From Metridium senile (taxonomy: Eukaryota > Cnidaria > Anthozoa > Actiniaria > Metridiidae), in assembly GCA_949775045.1 (NCBI GenBank), contig OX459101.1, positions 13,752,347 through 13,816,346 on the forward strand: a stretch of DNA of 64,000 nt, written 5' to 3'. Shown piece by piece: positions 1 to 9,179 of this stretch. Within the stretch, counting starts at the first letter, position 1; the number at the start of each line of letters is the position of its first letter. Position numbers and translations under genes: made by a program. The notes beneath the pieces were generated by a model, which was not told the origin of the DNA, did no database searches, and saw only the letters and a program-made list of their open reading frames with translations.

Positions 1-224
1 TAAAAGGAACACAAATCATACAGTTGTTACAACCACTGCACGAAACGGATTTGCTTACATTTGGTAACCGTAGCAAATATGGAATGAGTTTCATCCACCA
101 TATTTGAATTACGTTGAAAACATATATAGCAAATATAAAATAAAATTTAACTTTGCCCATAGTGCAAAATTGTTGCAACGTTTATTGAAAAATTGCTAAC
201 TGTTACAACGCTCGTAGAGGACCA

Positions 225-252
225 TGGGCCGGGGATATTTATCCCCGGCCCA
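225..252. repeat. GC-rich perfect palindrome with 4-nt loop
   Basis: The left arm TGGGCCGGGGAT (225-236) is the exact reverse complement of the right arm ATCCCCGGCCCA (241-252), separated by ATTT. This gives a 12-bp hairpin that is strikingly GC-rich inside very AT-rich DNA. It could be a decayed miniature transposon end, a cruciform-prone site or part of a dispersed repeat. There is no adjacent gene to suggest a regulatory role. Confidence 0.85.
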
Positions 253-595
253 AGGTGCTTTGCAAACCACGCATTACAGAAGACCGTTTGAAATTCAGTT
301 TTTTGGCGGTTGGTGACTGATTTCAATCACATAAAATGAACCTTTACCTGATTAGAATCGCTTATGCACGGAACCCAAGTGTTTGTATGTTCTTCAGGAT
401 GAGCTTGTGCTATTTGACGAGTTCAAGAGAATGACTTGCTGTCCTTATTGCCGTTTAACTTCTTCAGGTAAGAACACTTCGAAACACTTTGATTCTCAGT
501 TTTTAATACTATAGTTTATAGCACTATATAGCACTATCCACAACTAAGCTATATATATATCCTTCTTGGCTTGTTTTAAAGCTTTTAAAAAAAGA

Positions 596-681
596 AAAAC
601 GATTATAAAGCTTTGTGTGAAGTGAAATTATTTATTTGACTACTTAAACAAGAAATAAACACGAAGCAAAAGGATTGCTTA
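596..681 (+). repeat. Dispersed repeat, copy 1
   Basis: This segment matches 6004-6089 in the same orientation with a few substitutions and small indels. Shared blocks include ctttgtgtgaag, tttgact.cttaa, caagaaataaac and cgaagcaaaaggattgctta. Copy 1 continues into AT-rich DNA (ataaagtcgaag...), whereas copy 2 runs straight into satellite A. The family is unknown to me. Confidence 0.8.
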
Positions 682-1051
682 ATAAAGTCGAAGCGGTCAT
701 CTTGCCGAAATATACTAGTTTACTCGCTCTATATGTTAGCTACGAATATGATTATTGGCTTGTTTTAAACCTTAAAAAGAAAGATCAAAGGCCACCTATG
801 GCCAACTCGTGGAACACTGTTAGAACATTTTGAAGGCGCTTAGTTTTTAGACCACTTTTAATGTTGACTTTGTTGGATATAACTTAAAAAATCTCAGAAC
901 ATTATGAAAATAATGAATGTTAGTATATTGAAAAGACAAGTAATTGATTTCAAACAAATAAAAATTTATTTATAATAGATTTGAAATTTATGTGTAAATC
1001 TTAATTGTAAGGCCACAAGTTCCTTTTAAACCTCTATTAAAGGAGATCTTT

Positions 1052-1131
1052 GGCGATGCTAGGCGATTTTAGCAAAAAGCTCTTAAATTCTTAGGCGATG
1101 TTAGGCGATTTAAGGCGTTCTGGGCGATGTT
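1052..1131 (+). repeat. Short imperfect tandem motif GGCGAT/TAGGCGAT
   Basis: The core GGCGAT or a one-base variant (GGCGTT) recurs about six times in some 80 bases, often as TAGGCGAT(G/T)TT. The spacing is irregular, so this is a degenerate short tandem repeat rather than a clean microsatellite. Satellite B also contains TAGGCGAT once per monomer, but the flanks do not match and I do not infer a relationship. Confidence 0.55.
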
Positions 1132-1566
1132 ATGAACCGGAGAAGGCCGATTGCACATGTATATTAACTATTAAAAAGATGAATTATGTTTTGAAAATAT
1201 TGATATTTATCAAAAAAAGTATAATTATATAATAGTTACTTGTTTCTTTGCTTTGATGGCAGTTTGTATTGGAATAATCCAGCTTTCATGTTGTTGTTTT
1301 TATCTACCTTGGGCTCCTGACCTTGCTGATCAATCTGCTTTCTGAGAATTCGAGGATCGAGTTGGCTCGAGTATCACAATCTATCTGATATTGACATGTT
1401 TTAGAAAACCTCTTTTCGTAAAAACGTTAGAAAATAACAGCTTGCAATTGTATAATGTCTTGAGCAAACAATATACCCAAAGCCAACGCTGATTTGGAAG
1501 AGTAAATCGATGTAGAAGTACGAGAAATCCGAATAAATTCGTGTTCAAATCCAAGATGGCGATTTA

Positions 1567-1602
1567 CTTGGGCTTCCTGTGGTATTTGGGCTTCCTGTGG
1601 TG
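1567..1602 (+). repeat. 19-bp tandem duplication, ttgggcttcctgtggt
   Basis: The 16-mer ttgggcttcctgtggt occurs twice here, 19 bases apart. The second copy, read as tatttgggcttcctgtggtg from 1583, recurs exactly at 5782-5801 on the same strand. The phrase is therefore part of a dispersed repeat present on both sides of the transposon-rich segment. Confidence 0.75.
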
Positions 1603-2237
1603 CAATACCTCGTGCTTTGAACGAGTCAGCCGTTTTTAAGCCGTGTCTGGGTGCACGTTTTAAAATTCAACGTAAACAAATTCATAAAAAATTATTTACA
1701 ATGCAGTATGTTTGTTTTTGTTATTTTTACGTGTCTTTTTTTGAGTTGTTAGACTCCTCAATCATTCTGAGCATGCGCAAAGGATCGAATATCTGATTTA
1801 GTGACCTCTCGCATATAAATAATTTCGCTTAAAAACTTAAAATTAGAAAAGATACACCATTTTTTACGTTATTAATAATAAGAATGCACTCGTTGTTGGT
1901 GATAACTTTTATTTGCGATTATATAGTGAAGTGTCCCACATGGGAGGTTCGAGCGATTATTTGGGGAATAAATTATAAACTTACACATTGACTACATAGT
2001 GAGAATAACTTTGTGAGGTTAGAACGTGACCCCTATGGTGGGGTAAGTTACAAGTGGGGTGGGGTAGGTCGTGACGTATTTACACAGGGAGCCCAAAATG
2101 GGGAAGGGGTAGTCTTGATTACGTCATTACACAGGAAACCCAATTGGGAGAGTAGTTGTTTGAAAGATGATGTAATGCATTATAGTGAGGTACGCTGACC
2201 AAAATCTTGGGGCTCAAAAGTTTACACTGACGGTCTA

Positions 2238-2262
2238 GTGAGTAAGCGAGTGAGTGAGTGAC
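2238..2262 (+). repeat. GAGT-type microsatellite tract
   Basis: A short tract of imperfect GTGA/GAGT repeats (gtgagtaagcgagtgagtga) lies just left of the inverted-repeat arm. It is simple sequence without an assigned function. Confidence 0.6.
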
Positions 2263-2292
2263 ACTTCCGGTTTAAAAGTCCCATCCCATAGT

Positions 2293-2405
2293 CCGGAAGA
2301 TAAGCAGCAAAATTCACCATAATAATTGTTCAAATTGTGATAAAAGCATGTAATTTTCAGAAACAACTCAACAACAAGATCAGGACCCCATCAAGATCCC
2401 TTAGC
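2293..2405 (+). repeat. Diverged inverted repeat, left arm
   Basis: Read forward this matches the reverse complement of about 5858-5966 in several colinear blocks: cggaagataagc(a/g)gcaaaatt, then attgttcaaattgtgataa with aagca, then agatcaggaccc(c)atca, then agatc and ttagcga. Between blocks the two arms differ by short indels, for example caccataataatt present only on the left. The arms bracket the CXC pseudogene and the retrotransposon remnant. They may be the terminal inverted repeats of an old DNA transposon or two copies of a dispersed repeat that landed in opposite orientations. No target-site duplication was identified. Confidence 0.65.
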
Positions 2406-2711
2406 GAAAGTCCATTTTTTTTATCTTTTAAGTACAAAGTCAGCGGTTATGTATTGCAGGCTCATATGGAAACCGGAAATTGTCCAAAAATCATCTACAA
2501 GTGTAAAAAAAGACAGACATATCATACTAAGCCTTACACTTATAATAAATAAGTCTATCTGGTTTCATTTTATAAATCAAAGCACGAGAAATTTCATATT
2601 TAGGAAAACAATAAATTGTGTTTGGGATTCCTGTGTCTTTTCGAGGAATGCCTGTCTGTTTTAATTCTTTATGAATACTGAAATACATACAGTGCTTATA
2701 GAACTGCAAAA

Positions 2712-3703
2712 ATGCAAGCAAATACATCAAAAGACTGGAGTGTATGTGCTCTATGTGAGGAAAGGACAGATGAGAAGCTAATTTGCCCTAATAATATCAC
2801 TGGCAGCCGGCAGAACTATGGTTCAGGTTATAAAACTCTCGCTGAAAACTTGTCTCGTTTTCGTGAAATTCGATATCTTCCCATTAAAGTAGACTTTCAA
2901 GGACTGGATGATTGCAGTGGCATCGAAGAAACATTATAAAAACACAGTGCATCATGGCACAAATCATGCTTCAACAAATGTAGCAAGCTAAAATGAACGA
3001 GCCAAAAAGAGAAAGCTTGATGATAGTACAGTCGACCAAGAGTATCTTCCAAGCCCTGTTAAAACTCGTGCATGTGCTTCTACTATTAACTCCAAACATT
3101 GTTCGTTCTTTTGTGATAAGGAAGAGGGTATACTGCACCGAGCATCAACATTAGACTTGGATAAGAGGGTAAGGGCAGCAGCAGCTCAGTTGCAAGACGG
3201 AATATTACTTGCAAAACTAGCACAAGGAGACATGCATGCAATTGATGCATACTATCATGTAACATGTTTGTCATCCCTATATAACCGTGTAAGAAGCTTG
3301 AAAAATGAAGGGTCAACACAAAATAGCACTCAGCAATATGCAGAGGCTATAGCATTAGCAGAACTCATAACCTTTATTGAAGAAAGAGAATCCGAAGGCC
3401 CAACAGTTTTTAAGCTTTCAGATCTTGTCAAGCTTTATTCATCTCGTCTGCATCAGCTAGAGTCAAATGTCTATGATAGGATTAATTCTACCAGGCTGAA
3501 AGAACGACTGTTAACTCAGATCCCCCAACTGCAGGCTTATAATGAAGGAAAAGAAGTTAAACTGGCTTTTACGAAGGATGTCAGTGCAGCATTTCAATTT
3601 GCTGAAAGCCATAAAAGGTTGCCGAGGAAACTGCAAATGCACTAAAGCTGATCTCCCTTGCACTGCGCTTTGCTTTTGTTCTGGAAGCTGCTATCAAGAT
3701 TAG
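2712..3703 (+). pseudogene. Broken, internally deleted copy of a CXC (tesmin/TSO1-like) multicopy gene family
   Basis: I read one decayed gene across three frames. It opens at the ATG at 2712 with a Cys-rich start (WSVCALCEERTDEKLICP near residues 9-26), then a TAA stop at 2937-2939. After the stop the same frame still encodes a conserved-looking ASWHKSC. Near 2990-2998 the reading shifts by one base and is open from about 2992 to 3645. That segment has a second CxxC-like stretch (HCSFFCDKEEG) and a helical segment (LQDGILLAKLAQGDM, FKLSDLVKLYS). At 3617 another shift enters a short frame ending at the TAG at 3701, containing a CxCxxxxxxxCxxxCxCxxxC pattern (NCKCTKADLPCTALC, CSGSC). From memory, related invertebrate proteins are several hundred residues longer, with the cysteine motif at the far C terminus, so the middle appears deleted. 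Family assignment is from recall; breakage is seen directly. Function unknown. Confidence 0.6.
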
Positions 3704-3730
3704 ATCGGTAAGGCTAGATAACTGCTTTGA

Positions 3731-5466
3731 CTTAGGTTAGCTAGGTTAGTTTTATTCAGTTTTATCTTCAACCATTGGCAGAATCTTTCTTCTATTCACA
3801 TTTATGACATTCGTGTCAAAGCTATATTTAGGCAGAACAAAAGTAAGATCCCTCAAATGCTAACCTTTGGGTCATATGACCTCACAGGACCTGAGATGGC
3901 AGAATTCATCAACGACATATTCCTCAAGGTTACTGAGGAATATCATCCTCTGGAACGTAGCACCGAACTGCCTAAAACACAGTCACATGATGTACACCAC
4001 TTCCTACTAAGTACAGACCAAGTGGCAAACAGACTCAATGCCTTACAAACTAACAAGTCTCCTGGGCCAGAATCTATCCCCATAAGGGTATTGAAGGATA
4101 ACTGTTACGAGCTAGCTAAACCAATCGTAAATATCATCAACTCTAGCATCATTGACGGCTGCTTCCCATCAGTGTGGAAAAGAGCTTATCTTACACCTGT
4201 ACCTAAAAAATCTAAAGTTGTTGACCCAGGAAAGGATTTCAGACCTATCTCAGTCACATCCCCATTGGCCAAGATCTTTGAAAGTCATCTTAATGGTATC
4301 CTACTATACTGGAACAGATCAAAGCCAAACTCGACGATAGACAATTTGGGTCTTTGAAGGGATCATCCACCATCCGCTGCCTTAGTCGACCTCATGAACT
4401 TTCTTTATATGAACACTGTCAATCCAAAGCAAGCAATTCGATTGTGCTACTATGATCTTAGTAAGGGATTTGATAGAGTAGATCATAACATTGTTATTGA
4501 GATCCTACACCAATTCAACATACACTCATCCATCCTTGCCTGTAAACGGTGTTTCCTCACCGAAAGACACCAAAGGGTTTGTATCAATGGACACATGTCA
4601 TCTTGGAAACATGTCCCGGCAGGAATTCCCCAGGGTAGCGTACTTGGTCCCACCCTCTTCCTCTTCATGGTCAACTCCCTAGCACATCAAGATTCTTGGC
4701 ATGGAAATATATGGACAATTTAACGGTTGCTGAAAGTTTCTCCATCAACCATGACCAAAGCGACATGCAAGCAAGCGCTGACCAAATTTCTCAACACGTC
4801 AACAACCATCGCATGAAACTCAATCCAACGAAATGCAATGAAATGCTCGTGTGCTTTCAAAAGGTACTACCGAACATCCCAAAAATCACCATCGCGGATG
4901 ACCAACTTGAAAGAGTATCTACTTATAAACTCCTTGGTGTCCATGTATCAAGTAATCTGACATGGAACGATCATATCAACTACGTCACCAAGAAGGCAGC
5001 CAAACGCATCTACTCCATAAGACTACTCAAACAAGCTGGTGTGGCCACTAATGAACTTGTCCTAATCTACATAACATCTATTAGATCAATAATTGAGTAT
5101 GCAGTGCCAGCATGGTTCTTCCCAGCTGCTGGATACCTAATTAACCAGCTCGAAGCATTACAGAGACGTGTACTAAGAACAATCTTCCCAGACTCCAACT
5201 ATTCCGACCCTTTAATGATTGCCAATATACCAACTATCGAACATCGACTTCACACCATCACCATGTCATACTTCACAAAAATGGAAAATAAGGAACACAA
5301 GCTCCACCATCTATTCCCACAGCGGTATAAAAACAACTACTCCACAAGATCGCAAGCCAGGGGAACAGTTAAAATTCCACAAACCCGCACCAAAAGAACA
5401 ACAAACTCCTTCATAATTAAAGCCAGCAGACAATATAACAACGAACTCACTGAAACCAGCAAATAA
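3731..5466 (+). pseudogene. Reverse transcriptase of the LINE remnant, frameshifted and catalytically altered
   Basis: The coding remnant crosses frames at least three times. Frame 2 is open from 3731 to about 4305 and encodes KSPGPESIP (4055-4081), PVPKK (from 4196) and DFRPIS (from 4235), the usual first RT blocks. A 70-base stretch in frame 1 follows (about 4312-4380; EQIKAKLDDRQFGS). Frame 2 resumes with motif A, YDLSKGFDRVDH, whose Asp codon is at 4454, and GIPQGSVLGP (4622-4651). A further shift near 4690 leads to frame 1 with motif C read as KYMDNLT (4705-4725). The family normally has two aspartates here, so the second is Asn (AAT at 4717-4719). The rest, 4726-5466, holds KLLGVHVSSNLTW (from 4927) and the long C-terminal region typical of these elements. 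Both the frameshifts and the lost Asp mean it is inactive. Confidence 0.85.
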
Positions 5467-5640
5467 TATCATTATACCAACTAACTTTTAATTTTTTTAA
5501 ATTACAATTAACTTACAATATTTTATATACTTATACTATCATAGATCTCTATCATCGAAATTATTGTACATATTGTTATATTATATCTATTATTATTAGA
5601 CTACTAATGTATTTTAGACTTATAGTCTACCATGTTGGAA

Positions 5641-5646
5641 AATAAA
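5641..5646 (+). promoter_or_regulatory. Polyadenylation signal of the LINE
   Basis: The hexamer AATAAA lies immediately before the (TTA)n tail and about 175 bases after the RT stop codon, the expected place for the 3' end of the retrotransposon transcript. Confidence 0.6.
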
Positions 5647-5668
5647 GTTATTATTATTATTATTATTG
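5647..5668 (+). repeat. (TTA)n 3' tail
   Basis: Seven consecutive TTA-type triplets close the retrotransposon remnant. The sequence after it (aaatcttattattgtg) is not a continuation of the repeat. It is either the element's terminal tandem tail or a microsatellite that grew from it. Confidence 0.75.
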
Positions 5669-6088
5669 AAATCTTATTATTGTGTAGATACATCACAAAT
5701 TCAATAAATCGACTTTATTAGCGATTTAAACAATAAACACACGATAAAAGTGAAATGATTTTACTTATTGCATATTTTCAATATTTGGGCTTCCTGTGGT
5801 GTCCCATACATTTTTATAGGGAAATATGACTTTCTAATTTCTCGCTAAGCAGGCAAGATCTGTGATGGGTCCTGATCTAATATTGTTCCACTTGCCTTAA
5901 ACGACAAGTGTAGCAAATTTGGTGCTTTTATCACAATTTGAACAATTTTGTTGCTTATCTTCCGAACTACCAATAACTCGAAGATCTTCGATCCACGAGT
6001 AAAAAAACGGTTATCAAACTTTGTGTGAAGAGAAATGATTAATTTGACTGCTTAACAAGAAATAAACTCGAAGCAAAAGGATTGCTTA
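5669..6088. other. Spacer between LINE and satellite array
   Basis: AT-rich DNA without a coding region. It contains the third copy of tatttgggcttcctgtggtg (5782-5801), the right arm of the inverted repeat (about 5858-5966) and the second copy of the 596-681 repeat (6004-6089). Nothing else was recognised. Confidence 0.6.
5858..5966 (-). repeat. Diverged inverted repeat, right arm
   Basis: The reverse complement of this segment matches 2293-2405 in order (see the left arm). The clearest block is atcacaatttgaacaat followed by tttgttgcttatcttccg, the mirror of cggaagataagc... and ...ttgttcaaattgtgat on the left. The two arms enclose about 3.5 kb. Confidence 0.65.
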
Positions 6089-6089
6089 T
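6004..6089 (+). repeat. Dispersed repeat, copy 2, abutting satellite A
   Basis: Direct copy of 596-681. The shared sequence ends with aaaggattgctta, after which copy 2 changes abruptly into ttttttgacacattttt, the tail of a satellite A monomer. The left edge of the array is therefore readable to within a few bases. Confidence 0.8.
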
Positions 6090-7180
6090 TTTTTGACACA
6101 TTTTTGACAAATCCTAAAGGCCATAAGGCATTCTGGGTATGATTTTGTAGTTTTTCCTAAATAGAATTTTTCGGTTACATCAGAAAGCTTAGATTTTTCT
6201 AGACATTGTTGTCGGGGTCCTAGCGATCAGTTTGAGTCGAAAACCCCGATTTTTTTGAACGACTTAAAGAGACCCCTATGGGAGACTATAGTGCATTCTG
6301 GGTAATATTTTGTAGCTTTTCCTAAATATAATTTTTCGGTTACATCAGAAAGCTTAGATTTTTCTAGACATTGTTCTCGGGGTCCTAGCGATCATTTCTG
6401 ACAAATCCTAAAGTCCATAAGGCATTCTGTGTATGATTTTGTAGCTTTTCCTAAATATAATTTTTCGGTTACATCAGAAAGCTTAGATTTTTCTAGACAT
6501 TGTTCTCGGGGTCCTAGCGATCAGTTTGAGTCGAAAACCCCGATTTTTTTGACACATTTCTGACAAATCCTAAAGTCCATAAGGCATTCTGTGTATGATT
6601 TTGTAGTTTTTCCTAAATATAATTTTTCGGTTACATCAGAAAGCTTAGATTTTTGTAGACATTGTTGTCGGGGTCCTAGCGATCAGTTTGAGTGGAAAAC
6701 CCCGATTTTTTTGAAACATGTTTGACAAATCCTAAAGGCCATAAGTCATTCTGGGTATGATTTTGTAGTTTTTCAAAAATAGAAGTTTCTGTTACATCAG
6801 AAAGCTTAGATTTTTCTAGACATTGTTCTCGGGGTCCTAGCGATCAGTTTGAGTCGAAAACCCCGATTTTTTTTAACGACTTTAAGAGACCCCTATGGTA
6901 GACTATAGGGCATTCTGGGTAATATTTTGTAGTTTTTCCTATATAGAATTTTTCAGTTACATCTTAAAGCTTAGATTTTTCTAGACATTGTTCTCGGGGT
7001 CCTAGCGATCAGTTTGAATCGAAAACCCCGATTTTTTTGAACGATTTTAAGAGACCCCTATGGTAGACTATAGGGCATTCTGGGTAAGATTTTGTAGTTT
7101 TTCCTAAATAGAATTTTTCGGTTACATCAGAAAGCTTAGATTTTTGTAGACATTGTTCTCGGGGACCTAGCGATCAGTTT
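6089..7180 (+). repeat. Left edge of satellite A, irregular monomers
   Basis: These first monomers mix both tail types without a visible higher-order period. One is only about 129 bases (6293 to 6422) because the tail gactttaagag... is missing and agcgatcatttctgac joins directly. They carry private variants such as ttctgtgtatga and aaaatagaagtttctg. Such edge degeneration is normal where unequal exchange homogenises the interior but not the margins. Confidence 0.75.
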
Positions 7181-9179
7181 GAGTCGAAAAGCTTGATTTT
7201 TCTGACATATTTTTGACAAATCCTAAAGGCCATAATGCATTCTGGGTATGATTTTGTAGTTTTTCCTAAATAGAATTTTTCAGTTACATCAGAAAGCTTA
7301 AATTTTTCTAGACATTGTTTTCCGGGTCCTATCAATCAGTTTGAGTCGAAAATCCCGATTTTTTTTAACGACTTTAAGAGACCCGTATGGTAGACTATAG
7401 GGCATTCTGGGAAATATTTTGTAGTTTTTCCTAAATAGAATTTTTCGGTTACATCAGAAAGCTTAGATTTTTGTAGACATTGTTCTCGGGGTGCTAGCGA
7501 TCAGTTTGAGTCGAAAACCCCGATTATTTGGCACGACTTTAAGAGACCCCTATGGTAGACTATAGTGCATTCTGGGTAAGATTTTGTAGTTTTTCCTAAA
7601 TAGAATTTTTCGGTTTCATCAGAAAGCTCGGGGTCCTAGCGATCAGTTTGAGTGGAAAAGCCCGATTTTTTTGAACGACTTTAAGAGACCCCTATCGTAG
7701 ACTATAGGGCATTCTGGGTAATATTTTGTAGTTTTTCCTATATAGAATTTTTCAGTTACATCAGAAAGCTTAGATTTTTCTAGACATTGTTATCGGGGTC
7801 CTAGCGATCAGTTTGAGTGGAAAACCCCGATTTTTTTGAACGACTTTAAGAGACCCCTATCCTAGACTATAGTGCATTCTGGGTAAGATTTTGTAGTTTT
7901 TCCTAAATAGAATTTTTCAGTTACATCTTAAAGCTTAGATTTTTCTAGACATTGTTCTCGGGGTCCTAGCGATCAGTTTGAGTCGAAAAGCTTGATTTTT
8001 CTGACACATTTTTGACAAATCCTAAAGGCCATAATGCATTCTGGGTATGATTTTGTAGTTTTTCCTAAATAGAATTTTTCAGTTACATCAGAAAGCTTAA
8101 ATTTTTCTAGACATTGTTTTCCGGGTCCTATCAATCAGTTTGAGTCGAAAATCCCGATTTTTTTTAACGACTTTAAGAGACCCGTATGGTAGACTATAGG
8201 GCATTCTGGGAAATATTTTGTAGTTTTTCCTAAATAGAATTTTTCGGTTACATCAGAAAGCTTAGATTTTTGTAGACATTGTTCTCGGGGTGCTAGCGAT
8301 CAGTTTGAGTGGAAAACCCCGATTATTTGGCACGACTTTAAGAGACCCCTATGGTAGACTATAGTGCATTCTGGGTAAGATTTTGTAGTTTTTCCTAAAT
8401 AGAATTTTTCGGTTTCATCAGAAAGCTCGGGGTCCTAGCGATCAGTTTGAGTGGAAAAGCCCGATTTTTTTGAACGACTTTAAGAGACCCCTATCGTAGA
8501 CTATAGGGCATTCTGGGTAATATTTTGTAGTTTTTCCTATATAGAATTTTTCAGTTACATCAGAAAGCTTAGATTTTTCTAGACATTGTTATCGGGGTCC
8601 TAGCGATCAGTTTGAGTGGAAAACCCCGATTTTTTTGAACGACTTTAAGAGACCCCTATCGTAGACTATAGTGCATTCTGGGTAAGATTTTGTAGTTTTT
8701 CCTAAATAGAATTTTTCAGTTACATCTTAAAGCTTAGATTTTTCTAGACATCGTTCTCGGGGTCCTAGCGATCAGTTTGAGTCGAAAACCCCGATTATTT
8801 GGCACGACTTTAAGAGACCCCTATGGTAGACTATAGTGCATTCTGGGTAATATTTTGTAGTTTTTCCTAAATATAATTTTTCGGTTACATCAGAAAGCTT
8901 AGATTTTTCTAGACATTTTTGTCGGGGTCCTAGCGATCAGTTTGAGTCGAAAACCCCGATTTTTTTGAAACATGTTTGACAAATCCTAAAGGCCATAAGG
9001 CATTCTGGGTATAATTTTGTAGTTTTTCCTAAATAGAATTTTTCGGTTACATCAGAAAGCTTAGATTTTTCTAGACATTGTTCTCGGGGTCCTAGCGATC
9101 AGTTTGAGTGGAAAACCCCGATTTTTTTGAACGACTTTAAGAGACCCCTATGTAGACTATACTACATTCTTGGTAATAT

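Larger units (their letters stand above)
1..2290. other. AT-rich left flank, no gene recognised
   Basis: No credible coding region is visible. The longest open stretch (about 2013-2198, + strand) starts at GTG, is about 61 codons, is compositionally odd (runs of GGGG) and resembles nothing I know. The region contains several minor repeats listed separately: a palindrome at 225-252, a dispersed repeat copy at 596-681, short GGCGAT repeats at 1052-1131, a small tandem duplication near 1567-1602 and a GAGT-rich tract near 2238-2262. The phrase ttggcttgttttaaa occurs at about 567 and 757, another sign of dispersed-repeat ancestry. No tRNA or rRNA features were seen by eye. Confidence 0.6.
3731..5668 (+). 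mobile_element. 5'-truncated non-LTR (LINE) retrotransposon, CR1/L2/jockey-like
   Basis: The element carries a reverse transcriptase remnant followed by a roughly 170-base AT-rich 3' UTR, an AATAAA at 5641 and a (TTA)n tail ending near 5668. Non-LTR elements of the CR1/L2 type often end in short tandem repeats rather than poly(A), which fits the tail. The endonuclease and ORF1 are absent: the open frame begins about 3731, only some 130 bases before the first RT-like sequence, consistent with 5' truncation on insertion. It starts 28 bases after the CXC pseudogene stop, so it may have inserted into that copy. Target-site duplications could not be recognised. The clade is unresolved by eye. Confidence 0.8.

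Noticed and set aside
1052..1131. Ancestral relation of the TAGGCGAT repeats to satellite B
   Set aside because: Only the 8-base core is shared; flanks and spacing differ.
2028..2039. gacccctatggt identical to part of the satellite A tail
   Set aside because: The match stops at 12 bases with no similarity on either side, so it is probably chance rather than a stray monomer.
2013..2198. 61-codon open frame from GTG
   Set aside because: No recognisable similarity, odd G-rich composition, no splice or start context; likely chance.
2337..2730. Overlapping short open frames on both strands
   Set aside because: They lie in the inverted-repeat arm and its AT-rich continuation, overlap each other and show no family features.
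3086..3319. Minus-strand open frame across the CXC pseudogene
   Set aside because: It is the reverse of a segment whose plus strand carries a continuous family-like reading frame.
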